Positions 1 through 6,019 of a stretch of 8,862 nt of DNA are shown piece by piece (within the stretch, counting starts at the first letter, position 1; every line of letters starts with the position of its first letter). The DNA is from Rhodospirillaceae bacterium (lineage in GTDB: Bacteria; Pseudomonadota; Alphaproteobacteria; UBA11073). The translations under genes were made by a program, and so were the position numbers. The stretch lies in NCBI GenBank assembly GCA_003536545.1, contig DPZW01000078.1:4980-13841 (forward strand). Reading direction: 5' to 3'. The notes beneath the pieces were generated by a model. That model did not search any database. It had not been told where the DNA came from and worked only from the letters and a program-made list of their open reading frames with translations.

Positions 1-594
1 ACCGCGGTCGAACTGCATCCCTTCAACGATATCCATTTCGGTTTCGTTGGATTTGCCTTCTTCAACCGTGATCACGCCTTCATTGCCGACTTTCGCCATG
101 GCTTCAGCCATTTTGGTCGCGATATCCGCATCACCGTTTGCAGAAATAAACGCAACGCGCTCAATTTCCTTATTCCCGGTGATTTTCTTCGCGCGTGATT
201 TCAGGTCTTCAACAACCGCCAATACCGCTTTATCAATACCGCGCTTCAGACCCATGGGGTTCATGCCCGCTGCAACCAGTTTGTTGCCTTCGTTCACAAT
301 AGATTGCGCCAGAACAGTCGCCGTCGTTGTGCCGTCACCTGCGTGATCGTTTGCCTTTGACGCCGCTTCGCGGATCATTTGTGCGCCCATGTTTTCGAAC
401 TTGTCATCCAGCTCGATTTCCTTGGCAACAGAAACGCCGTCTTTGGTCATGCGCGGCGCACCGTAAGATTTCGCCAGGGCAACAATTTTACCCTTTGGGC
501 CCAGCGTTACTTTTACCGCATTTGCGGCCTTGTTAATGCCGCTGACCAGACGGTCACGCGCATCGGTTGAATATGCAATTTGTTTTGCAGACAT
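1..594 (-). CDS. groEL: Chaperonin GroEL (60 kDa), N-terminal 198 residues, cut by the window edge
   Basis: This is the ATP-driven chaperonin subunit that forms the double-ring folding chamber in the cytoplasm and is capped by GroES. The visible 198 residues cover the N-terminal equatorial and intermediate parts and the beginning of the apical domain. LGPKG of the nucleotide site is at residues 31-35, TKDGVSVAKEIEL at 50-62, and GDGTTTATVL at 86-95 includes the catalytic Asp87. The stretch ends in the conserved EGMQFDRG. The reading frame is open to base 1, so about two thirds of the usual ~545 residues lie outside. The start ATG at 592-594 is chosen because the groES stop merges with an AGGAGA Shine-Dalgarno sequence (TAGGAGAGAACAATG); only 9 bases separate the two genes. 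It is the second gene of the groESL operon and should share its heat-shock control. The segment after residue 140 (ERVAFISANGD) differs slightly from the common VGTISAN form, but the identity is not in doubt. Confidence 0.98.
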   Translation of the reverse strand, partial: MSAKQIAYSTDARDRLVSGINKAANAVKVTLGPKGKIVALAKSYGAPRMTKDGVSVAKEIELDDKFENMGAQMIREAASKANDHAGDGTTTATVLAQSIVNEGNKLVAAGMNPMGLKRGIDKAVLAVVEDLKSRAKKITGNKEIERVAFISANGDADIATKMAEAMAKVGNEGVITVEEGKSNETEMDIVEGMQFDRG

Positions 595-603
595 TGTTCT
601 CTC

Positions 604-921
604 CTATGCAGCTTTCTTAGAAGCTTTTGTGTTTTCAATAATGCCCATGATGTCGCTTTCCTTCATCATCAGGTAATCTTTACCGTCGAGTTTTAATTCC
701 GTGCCGGACCATTTGCCGAACAGCACGCGGTCGCCCGCTTTCACGTCCAAAGGCTGCAACTTGCCGCTTTCATCGCGGTTGCCGGAACCGACAGCGATCA
801 CGATGCCTTCCATGGGTTTTTCTTTTGCGGTATCCGGGATGATAATCCCGCCGGATGTTTTTTCTTCCTGTTCAACGCGTTGAACCATCACGCGATCATG
901 TAAAGGACGAATAGAGGTCAT
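604..921 (-). CDS. groES: Co-chaperonin GroES (10 kDa)
   Basis: GroES is the heptameric lid of the GroEL chamber in the cytoplasm. The protein has 105 residues, slightly more than the usual 95-97. The hallmark N-terminal IRPLHDRVMV is at residues 4-13, and the mobile loop that contacts GroEL (KTSGGIIIPDTAKEKP) is at about 21-36. The GRV/GDRVLFGKWSG-type beta strand and an LMMKESDIMGII C-terminal strand follow. The extra length is a basic, alanine-rich tail (NTKASKKAA). The start ATG at 919-921 follows an AAGGA at 929-933 (complement strand) with 8 bases of spacing. The gene lies immediately before groEL with a 9-base gap. The ~83-nt leader begins inside a CIRCE operator, so HrcA repression plus a sigma-32-type promoter is the likely control. 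Confidence 0.98.
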   Translation of the reverse strand: MTSIRPLHDRVMVQRVEQEEKTSGGIIIPDTAKEKPMEGIVIAVGSGNRDESGKLQPLDVKAGDRVLFGKWSGTELKLDGKDYLMMKESDIMGIIENTKASKKAA

Positions 922-969
922 AGCCTATTCCTTAAGTTAGGGTTGTTCATCGGTTATGGGGGCTGCTTG

Positions 970-985
970 AGGCCGTTTTCGGCCT
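970..985 (-). other. Small perfect hairpin in the groES leader
   Basis: AGGCCG and CGGCCT form a perfect 6-bp stem around a four-base loop, just downstream of the CIRCE element and about 50 bases before the groES start. No T-run follows on either strand, so it does not look like a terminator. It may stabilise the leader or be incidental. Confidence 0.3.
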
Positions 986-986
986 G

Positions 987-1013
987 TTAGCACTCCCCGC
1001 CAGTGAGTGCTAA
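987..1013 (-). promoter_or_regulatory. CIRCE operator (HrcA binding site) of groESL
   Basis: TTAGCACTC at 987-995 and GAGTGCTAA at 1005-1013 are separated by exactly nine bases, a perfect match to the CIRCE consensus. CIRCE is the inverted repeat bound by the repressor HrcA, which releases the operon when GroEL is occupied by unfolded proteins. Here it overlaps the -10 region and the expected transcription start of groES, a position suited to blocking initiation. No hrcA gene lies in the window, so the presence of the repressor is inferred. Confidence 0.97.
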
Positions 1014-1040
1014 ATAGGCCCTATTTGGCTGAATTTCAAG
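1011..1040 (-). promoter_or_regulatory. Heat-shock (sigma-32-type) promoter of groESL
   Basis: Reading the minus strand, CTTGAAA (complement of 1034-1040) is the -35 element, and CCTATTTA (complement of 1011-1018) is the -10. There are 18 bases between CTTG-AAA's CTTG core and the -10. This fits the alphaproteobacterial sigma-32 pattern as I remember it, CTTG, 17-18 bases, CYTATNT. The same bases can be read as a weak housekeeping promoter (TTGAAA, 17 bases, TATTTA). The -10 overlaps the CIRCE element by three bases, so activation by RpoH and repression by HrcA would act at the same site. Confidence 0.72.
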
Positions 1041-1061
1041 GAAATTATACAAATTTTTTGA

Positions 1062-1067
1062 TATAAT
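1062..1067 (+). promoter_or_regulatory. Candidate -10 box (TATAAT) for usg
   Basis: A perfect TATAAT lies 25 bases before the usg start in an AT-rich stretch. No good -35 is seen 16-19 bases upstream; AAGGAA- or AGGAAA-like bases occupy that place and partly overlap the divergent groES -35. Transcription would begin near 1074, giving a leader of only ~20 bases. Confidence 0.45.
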
Positions 1068-1071
1068 AAAA

Positions 1072-1088
1072 CCTTGGGAATCCCGAGG
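1072..1088 (+). promoter_or_regulatory. Palindrome covering the usg ribosome binding site
   Basis: CCTTGGGA and TCCCGAGG flank a single central A. In RNA this can fold as a seven-pair stem (one G-U pair) with a three-base loop, which places the only Shine-Dalgarno-like sequence (GAGG, 1085-1088) in the stem. The GAGG is unusually close to the ATG (4 bases). It could be a translation-limiting hairpin or a DNA operator next to the -10 box. Confidence 0.4.
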
Positions 1089-1092
1089 TAAA

Positions 1093-1425
1093 ATGGAGCT
1101 TTGGACGCCATATCCCCGGACGCAGACTGGGCTGAGCCCGGTCGAAGATCCGGGGTCTTTCGACTGTCATGAGATCCCGGCTCTCGCGCTGCTCGGCCGG
1201 GAAAGGCTCACCACGGCTGAGCTGCTCTATGGCCTACCCGACCATCCCATGCTGCTGCAGACCTATATATGGCAGGATTATGACCTCGCGCCGAAGTTTC
1301 CGCTGCTGCAGAAATTCATTACGTTCTGGCAGCGGGATCTGGACGGCAAATTGTATAGTGTGACCGTGAGCCTGCGCGAAGAAATAGGCGCGGCGAAATT
1401 CACATTTTATGCAGATGAATTTTAG
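1093..1425 (+). CDS. usg: Usg-family protein with an unusual N-terminal extension
   Basis: I recognise the Usg family, small alphaproteobacterial proteins named from the gene beside trpF in Caulobacter. Their biochemical role is not established. The core here is LTTAELLYGLPDHPMLLQ at residues 39-56, then YIWQDYDLAPKFP at 58-70 and FWQRDLDGKLYSV at 78-90, which matches the family closely. Relatives, as I recall them, are ~90 residues and begin shortly before the LTTA motif. This protein has 110, because about 28 residues precede that region. No other ATG, GTG or TTG lies in frame before the core, so ATG 1093 is the only ordinary start. The extension is encoded by inverted-repeat DNA (1114-1164). 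By hand count the gene is ~56-57% G+C, a little above its neighbours. No trp gene is nearby. Its TAG stop overlaps the stop of the convergent gene by 3 bases. Confidence 0.8.
   Translation: MELWTPYPRTQTGLSPVEDPGSFDCHEIPALALLGRERLTTAELLYGLPDHPMLLQTYIWQDYDLAPKFPLLQKFITFWQRDLDGKLYSVTVSLREEIGAAKFTFYADEF
1114..1164. repeat. Dense inverted repeats inside the usg 5' coding region, possible palindromic repeat element
   Basis: Three inverted repeats are packed into 51 bases. CCCCGGA (1114-1120) pairs with TCCGGGG (1149-1155). GGGC-TGA-GCCC lies at 1129-1139. GTCGAAGA (1141-1148) pairs with TCTTTCGAC (1156-1164) with one bulged T. The core CTGAGC, a few bases, GTCGAAG recalls short palindromic repeats scattered through sphingomonad and other alphaproteobacterial genomes. 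That resemblance is from memory. The segment stays in frame and encodes most of the non-conserved start of Usg. No second copy exists in this window. Confidence 0.45.
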
Positions 1426-2558
1426 GTGGGGATAAATTCACGGGCCGTCATTTCTGATGCTCCCATGCGGGGCGTCAAAACAGGGATGGCTGTCATTCCC
1501 GGACGCTTTTGAATTCTTTGGGCATTCGCTGCCAGCATTTCTGCTTCTTGCTTCTTAAACGCTTCGGTTTCTTGGCGGGTTTTTTCCATCAATAATTCAG
1601 CATCAGTCTTGGCCGTTGGGTCAACCGGTTTGTTGCCCAGAATTTGACTGACGATTGCGTTCTGCGGCATTTGCGATGCGCGACGTTTATTAATAAGCGG
1701 CACCAGTGCAGCGGGTGTCTTTTCAGCCATCGTGAGGGTCACTTCATTTTCGCGCAGATTTCTTGCATCTTCGGCCTTGGATGCTTTCGCCTCATTCTGA
1801 CTTAGCGCAGGTGCAGCAGTTTTTCCTGCGCTATTTGCGGCGTCTATTTGACTTTTGCTTTGCGCCACAGGCCGTGCCAGAGTTTTGCTGAGATCGTGAT
1901 TATGGCCGTGCTGCACATTGTCATTTAACTTCAGCGCAGTGTCACGGATAAAGTTTTTCTCGCCCATCGCACCGCCGCCATTGGCAGTCAGCTGAACACC
2001 GGTTGCATAAATTGTATCGCCGTTGAAGCCATTCTTGCGAAGGGTTTCAACGCCCTTGACCACGCCAACATTCGCCTGTGCATTGCCAATCGCATTTTCC
2101 AGCGAGGTTTTTCCGACCGTTTTAATGCCGGCCTTTTCTGCAATCTTACCCAGCTGCGCCAAACCGCATTTAGGCTCGCTGCTGGACAGCAATTGGGAAA
2201 CAATCCTTGCGGTCTGGCTGCCGGTGATTTCACCCACCGCACCTGCCACTGCGCCGATTGTACCTGATAAGGAAGATTGTGGTTTTTTGACGGTATCGAC
2301 GTGATTAACCGCCGCATCTTTGGGCTTGCTGGTATTGACGCCTATGTTACGCAATTCCTGGCCTACATCGTGAAGGGCTTTGGTCACTTCGGCTTTATGT
2401 TCGGGCTTGGCCTGCGTCTCAATCGCGGCTGCAAAATCCTGTACGAATTGCGCCAATTCACCGCGCGCGCCGTTGGCGGCATTATCTACGTTGATCGCGA
2501 CAGTGCATGCTGGCAAATCCGCAGAAACGGTATCTTCAGGTGCAACGGCCGTGGTCAT
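1422..2558 (-). CDS. Hypothetical protein, 378 residues, Ala/Lys/Asn-rich
   Basis: I do not recognise this protein. It has no signal peptide, no convincing transmembrane helix and only two cysteines (residues 18 and 131). An acidic alanine-rich N-terminus leads into a helical region (31-72, AQFVQDFAAAIETQ). A small-residue stretch (GTIGAVAGAVGEITG, 99-113) follows, then a more folded-looking part to ~215. A histidine cluster, HGHNHD, is at 217-222, followed by a polar, probably disordered linker (~225-275). The C-terminal region includes a likely coiled coil (319-350, ELLMEKTRQETEAFKKQEAEM). The start ATG 2556-2558 is the first available; GGAGA lies 11 bases upstream, longer than ideal. It follows the 313-residue gene by 80 bases on the same strand and is probably co-transcribed with it. 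The TAA stop overlaps the stop of convergent usg by 3 bases. Confidence 0.8.
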   Translation of the reverse strand: MTTAVAPEDTVSADLPACTVAINVDNAANGARGELAQFVQDFAAAIETQAKPEHKAEVTKALHDVGQELRNIGVNTSKPKDAAVNHVDTVKKPQSSLSGTIGAVAGAVGEITGSQTARIVSQLLSSSEPKCGLAQLGKIAEKAGIKTVGKTSLENAIGNAQANVGVVKGVETLRKNGFNGDTIYATGVQLTANGGGAMGEKNFIRDTALKLNDNVQHGHNHDLSKTLARPVAQSKSQIDAANSAGKTAAPALSQNEAKASKAEDARNLRENEVTLTMAEKTPAALVPLINKRRASQMPQNAIVSQILGNKPVDPTAKTDAELLMEKTRQETEAFKKQEAEMLAANAQRIQKRPGMTAIPVLTPRMGASEMTAREFIPT

Positions 2559-2638
2559 CTGGATATAATTCTCCTACCCTTTCAGTCTAACGGGCGAGCA
2601 TGACAGTTTCATGACAAATGGCAAAAATTGTAGGGATA

Positions 2639-3580
2639 TTATTTCAGGCCCGGCATGCCCATCGTCATCAGCTGATGCGCTGGCTTGGGCTTGTGCGCAT
2701 TGCGCGGATCATCCGGGTTATTTTCATCCAGAGGTGGCCCCGCGCCCGGCGGCGGCGCAAAACGGCCATTGGGGTCTGCGGCCAGTACGCCTTCAACCGG
2801 ACGGCCAAAGGTGGCTTTGTTATCTTCCGTCAATCCGCGCGCGTATTTATCACGGAAATCAATCGCGCCATCGAGTGAAAGCAGATCAATCTTGGACAGT
2901 TCCGGATTTTTCAATGCCTCAACTATCATCTTGCCCAATTGCAAAATATCGCGCGGATTAAATCCTGGGGGCATACCGTCAGCCATACCAATAGTGATAA
3001 TTTCATCAGGGCTAGTAATGCCCCATTTTGCATGAATGCGCGGCGTATTTTTTTCAAATGCTTCCTGAATCTCATCAATCAAACCGTTTAATTCACCCTT
3101 ACGGCCCTGCAACTGCCCTAGTTTATCTGCCAGCATCCCAAAGCTTTTTGGACCAAATTCATTCATACACTCTGAGAACATGGTGTAGGATTCAAGATTC
3201 AGTTTTTTTTCTTTAGAAAAATTTTCAACAAATTTAGATTCAGCGCGTCTGCTCATTTCTTCCTGGAACGCAACATCATTTTTTACCCACGGCGGCGGCG
3301 GCGGCTTATCACCCTCCTCCTTCATTGCCTTCATTGTTTCTTCAACGACATCATAAACTTTAACGTTGGTGGAAAGGGTTTCTTCAATGGCTTCAGATTC
3401 TGCCAGAGCGGTGAGTAAGTCCTGATCCACGACTGTCATCACAGATGCAGTGAAAGCTGAATTCAGCGTATCGGGATCCATTTCGAGCAAGTTGTGCCCA
3501 TAGCCGTTAAACATATAGGCCTGGGGGCGTTCGTTTATGAACTTTGCCATTTCGTCTTTGTCATAGGCCTGAGCAGCCAT
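2639..3580 (-). CDS. Hypothetical protein, 313 residues, with proline-rich linkers
   Basis: I do not recognise this protein. It appears soluble, acidic and mostly helical, with no signal peptide or membrane segment. A helical N-terminal region (1-92) ends in a glutamate/lysine run (DVVEETMKAMKEEG, 77-90), followed by five consecutive prolines (93-97). A second helical region (101-178) and a third (~183-250, including DGMPPGFNPRDILQLGKMIVEAL) follow. The final 45 residues are rich in Pro, Gly, Asn and Asp (PPPGAGPPLDENNPDDP) and probably disordered. I prefer ATG 3578-3580 because GGAGAA lies 6 bases upstream; an in-frame ATG at 3593-3595 would add MGEMR but has a poorer ribosome site. It is the first of two similarly styled unknown proteins on this strand, 151 bases after the glycosyltransferase gene. 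Confidence 0.8.
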   Translation of the reverse strand: MAAQAYDKDEMAKFINERPQAYMFNGYGHNLLEMDPDTLNSAFTASVMTVVDQDLLTALAESEAIEETLSTNVKVYDVVEETMKAMKEEGDKPPPPPWVKNDVAFQEEMSRRAESKFVENFSKEKKLNLESYTMFSECMNEFGPKSFGMLADKLGQLQGRKGELNGLIDEIQEAFEKNTPRIHAKWGITSPDEIITIGMADGMPPGFNPRDILQLGKMIVEALKNPELSKIDLLSLDGAIDFRDKYARGLTEDNKATFGRPVEGVLAADPNGRFAPPPGAGPPLDENNPDDPRNAHKPKPAHQLMTMGMPGLK

Positions 3581-3678
3581 ACGCATTTCTCCCATAAATC
3601 TTCACGATTCATGGTACACCGCAGGTCATTACGGGATTGTGAATATGCGCAAGAATTAACCTAAAATTTGGCTAAAAT

Positions 3679-3708
3679 GCTATATTTACGATAACAGGCT
3701 AGCACCAA
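3679..3708 (-). promoter_or_regulatory. Weak candidate promoter for the two hypothetical genes
   Basis: On the minus strand TTGGTG (complement of 3703-3708) and TATAGC (complement of 3679-3684) are 18 bases apart in an AT-rich 151-base gap (3596-3746). Both boxes match the consensus only partly. No terminator hairpin is visible after the glycosyltransferase gene, so read-through from it is also possible. Confidence 0.25.
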
Positions 3709-3746
3709 AACCAGGTCTTGTGTGTGAAGCTTTTATGAATTTTAAC

Positions 3747-4883
3747 TTATTGAATTTCCGTCATCATTTGCCGGTATAGCCCCACCAGTTTCGCCCCCAC
3801 GGCGGCGGCGGACACATCTGTTTCCACCATGGCGCGCGATGCCGCCCCGTATTTTTTTCTTAAATTTTCATCTTCGGCAAGTTTTTTTATTGCGGCAGCC
3901 ATCGCCGCCGCATCATCCATCGGCACCAAAATACCGTTCACGCTATCATGGCAAATTTCGCGGCAACCCGGCACATCGGTCGCGATTAATGGGCGGCCAG
4001 CTGCTGCTGCCTCTAATAACGCCTTGGGCAGACCTTCGCGGCGCGATGGCAGCACGGCAATATGGCACCGCGCCCACAGGCTCGGAATATCCGTGACATG
4101 CCCAAGGGCAGTCACACCCGGCAGGGCAGAAATTTTGGCCATTTCATCCGCCGTCAATGTCGCGCGGTTTTCAGGATCAGGCGTGCCCGCCAATAACAAG
4201 CGCACATCCATGCCCGCGTTTTGTAATTTCTGCTGTGCCTCAACGAGCGGCAGGATGCCTTTATCATGTAACATACGCGCGGCGACGCCGATGGTAATGG
4301 GCCCATCCGGTTCCGGCATCACGTTGTATTTTTCCAGCTCTACACCGGATCCGCGAATAATCATGCTACGGTCATGCTGAATAATGCCATCACGTGCCAG
4401 TGACTGCCAGTCATCACCGTTCTGAATAATCACCCTGACGCGGTGGTTCCGCATGGCGACACGCAACATCGGGGCCACAATTAAACGCAGCGCGCGCGCC
4501 ATCATGTCATCAGAAGTAAAAATATAACCCAAACCAACCGGTGCATTCACAATGCGCTGCACACCTGATTGTAACGCCGCCAGTGTTCCCCAGATAATTG
4601 GTTTCAGAGCCACGTTATGAATAATATCGGGTCTCTCGCGCCGAAATATTTTGGCAATTTCTGAAATCTGCGTGAGTGCGGCAATCGGATTAATTGAGCT
4701 ACGTTGCCAGTTGATTGGAAAAACTTTAAATCCTTTGCTTTCAATTTGCGCGCGCGTTTGTTGATCATTCACGCGCGTGATGATGCCCACATCAAATCCC
4801 GCTGCCTTGGCGGCCAATGCCATGGGCAAACGGTGCGAGAGAAAGCCGAAATCTTCGGCAATAACGAAAATGAGTTTAGGCAT
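3747..4883 (-). CDS. GT4-family glycosyltransferase (GT-B fold)
   Basis: This is a probable retaining glycosyltransferase moving a sugar from a nucleotide donor to an envelope polysaccharide or lipid-linked acceptor at the cytoplasmic face of the membrane. It has 378 residues, typical for the family. The N-terminal acceptor domain starts with MPKLIFVIAEDFGFLSHRLP, and SSINPIAAL (62-70) and the GLGYIFTSDD region (117-126) resemble PglA/CapM-like enzymes. The C-terminal donor domain begins near 195, with RMLHDKGI at 203-210. The diagnostic E-x7-E pair is Glu283 and Glu291 (REGLPKALLEA), followed by GRPLIATDVPGCREI and NGILV. A TAA stop lies four codons before ATG 4881-4883, so this start is firm. 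No good Shine-Dalgarno sequence is seen, so coupling to the gene 26 bases upstream is possible. No other glycan genes adjoin it, and its exact sugar and acceptor cannot be read from sequence. Confidence 0.92.
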   Translation of the reverse strand: MPKLIFVIAEDFGFLSHRLPMALAAKAAGFDVGIITRVNDQQTRAQIESKGFKVFPINWQRSSINPIAALTQISEIAKIFRRERPDIIHNVALKPIIWGTLAALQSGVQRIVNAPVGLGYIFTSDDMMARALRLIVAPMLRVAMRNHRVRVIIQNGDDWQSLARDGIIQHDRSMIIRGSGVELEKYNVMPEPDGPITIGVAARMLHDKGILPLVEAQQKLQNAGMDVRLLLAGTPDPENRATLTADEMAKISALPGVTALGHVTDIPSLWARCHIAVLPSRREGLPKALLEAAAAGRPLIATDVPGCREICHDSVNGILVPMDDAAAMAAAIKKLAEDENLRKKYGAASRAMVETDVSAAAVGAKLVGLYRQMMTEIQ

Positions 4884-4909
4884 GATGTGTTATGCCGCCT
4901 GCGGCCCAA

Positions 4910-5212
4910 TTAGGCTAGCTGCGAATAATTCTCAGCCCCGGGAATATCGCCGGCATAGCCCTGAGCGATCAAGCGTTGGCGCAGGCCGAATTTCAGCAGG
5001 GCAGACATATCATAGCTACCACGCCGCTGGGCGGCCGCGATATCATCCCGGATAAAGCCCTTCACGCCGGGTTTATCCTTCAGCGGCTCCTCATAAAGAT
5101 AGGGATCTATCAGGAAATCCACAAATTCCGGGGCCGGCGCACGAGGCCCCATGGCTGTGATTTCTTCAGGCGTCAGGATGATCAACGCCGCGCATTCTTC
5201 CCAAGTCAGCAT
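4910..5212 (-). CDS. Conserved hypothetical protein, ~100 residues
   Basis: This is a small soluble protein of unknown function. From residue 1 it reads LTWEECAALIILTPEEI, and later FIRDDIAAAQRRG and ALLKFGLRQRL (helical, at ~53-80). This layout (LTxEEI near the start, RDDIxxAxxRG in the middle, LKxxLR after it) resembles a family of alphaproteobacterial hypotheticals I remember. It has no signal peptide. The frame stays open to an ATG at 5359, but that would run through the dapB start. I place the start at ATG 5210-5212, where ATAGGA lies just upstream and the protein opens as relatives do. ATG 5222-5224 is the alternative (104 residues). It is divergent from dapB and 26 bases ahead of the glycosyltransferase, so the two minus-strand genes probably form an operon. 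Confidence 0.65.
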   Translation of the reverse strand: MLTWEECAALIILTPEEITAMGPRAPAPEFVDFLIDPYLYEEPLKDKPGVKGFIRDDIAAAQRRGSYDMSALLKFGLRQRLIAQGYAGDIPGAENYSQLA

Positions 5213-5275
5213 GATTCCTATCATAGCGGATTGCCGCCAGATATAAAGCTGTGGCAGGATTGGCGAGAGGAAAAA
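5213..5275. promoter_or_regulatory. Short divergent intergenic region between the small hypothetical and dapB
   Basis: Only 63 bases separate the two starts. TATAAA at 5242-5247 is a possible -10 for dapB, and the complement of 5240-5245 (TATATC) is a possible -10 for the opposite gene, so the two promoters may share one AT-rich core. Neither has a good -35. AGAGG at 5266-5270 is the clear dapB ribosome binding site. Confidence 0.3.
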
Positions 5276-6019
5276 ATGATCCATATCGCTATTAACGGCT
5301 CTGCGGGGCGCATGGGCCAGACGCTGGCCAAACTGATTAACGATGCACCGCGCCTGCAATTATCGGCGCAGCTTGATACCCACAACATTGGCACCCTGCC
5401 CGATGCTTTGAAAAATGCACAGGTCATAATTGATTTCAGCGTGCCGGAGGCAACCATCGCACTTTGCCAGGCGGCCGCAGACGCAGGTGTTGCACTTGTC
5501 ATCGGCACGACAGGTATTTCGGCCGAACAGGAAAAAATTATCCATGCGGCAGCGAAGAAAATTCCCGTTGTCTACAGTGGCAATTACTCACTGGGCGTGA
5601 ATGTGTTGGCGACACTCGTTGAACGCGCGGCGGCATCCCTGCCACCCGAATTATTCGACATCGAGATTTTTGAAAGCCACCATAAGCATAAAGTGGATGC
5701 ACCATCCGGCACAGCCATGATGCTGGGCCGCGCGGCAGCCGAGGCACGCGGTAAAAAGCTGGACGATATCATCACGCCCGCCCGTCACGGCCATACTGGC
5801 GCACGTTCAGAGGGCTCGATTGGTTTTTCCGTTGCGCGCGGCGGTGATGTTGCCGGTGATCATACGGTTTATTTTTATGGTTTGCAGGAACGCCTGGAGC
5901 TCACCCACCGCGCAACTGACCGCGCGATTTTCGCGCGCGGTGCCTTGCACGCCGCACGCTGGGTTACGGATAAGCCGGCAGGTTTATATACAATGCGCGA
6001 TGTATTGGGATTAACTTAA
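5276..6019 (+). CDS. dapB: 4-hydroxy-tetrahydrodipicolinate reductase DapB
   Basis: DapB reduces hydroxytetrahydrodipicolinate with NAD(P)H in the lysine/diaminopimelate pathway, in the cytoplasm. The product is 247 residues, at the short end of the 240-275 range. The dinucleotide-binding GSAGRMG is at 8-14, DFSVPEA at 53-59 and GTTG at 77-80. SGNYSLGVN is at 101-109. The family signature ESHHKHKVDAPSGTA at 133-147 supplies the catalytic pair His135/His136, with Lys139, and the GT(A) substrate loop. The protein ends in the usual GLYTMRDVLGL. The open frame extends 100 codons further upstream, but ATG 5276 is preferred because AGAGG is 5 bases before it and the N-terminus then begins exactly at the Rossmann strand (MIHIAINGSAG). 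Its stop overlaps the next start by one base (TAATG), so the downstream gene is translationally coupled. Confidence 0.97.
   Translation: MIHIAINGSAGRMGQTLAKLINDAPRLQLSAQLDTHNIGTLPDALKNAQVIIDFSVPEATIALCQAAADAGVALVIGTTGISAEQEKIIHAAAKKIPVVYSGNYSLGVNVLATLVERAAASLPPELFDIEIFESHHKHKVDAPSGTAMMLGRAAAEARGKKLDDIITPARHGHTGARSEGSIGFSVARGGDVAGDHTVYFYGLQERLELTHRATDRAIFARGALHAARWVTDKPAGLYTMRDVLGLT

Noticed and set aside
2026..2042. Histidine cluster and metal-binding idea for HGHNHD in the 378-residue protein (true position about 1893-1910)
   Set aside because: A single short cluster in a linker without other conserved ligands is not enough to claim metal binding.
3284..3306. GGC/GCC-rich run that could be a simple repeat
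   Set aside because: It encodes the five-proline linker of the 313-residue protein and is explained by coding sequence.
3581..3595. ATG 3593-3595 as start of the 313-residue protein
   Set aside because: GGAGAA lies at proper spacing before the later ATG 3578-3580, while the upstream one has only a weak site. The choice changes five residues and is not certain.
4894..4905. GCCG/CGGC hairpin in the 26-base gap before the glycosyltransferase gene
   Set aside because: It has only a four-pair stem and no T-run, so it is not a credible terminator or attenuator.
4976..5275. A 100-codon upstream extension of the dapB frame
   Set aside because: It runs antisense through the small hypothetical gene, has no DapB homology, and a strong ribosome site plus the exact Rossmann start point to ATG 5276.
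5225..5359. An N-terminal extension of the small minus-strand gene up to ATG 5359
   Set aside because: It lies antisense within the dapB coding region and looks like non-coding translation; the family-like sequence begins at MLTWEEC.
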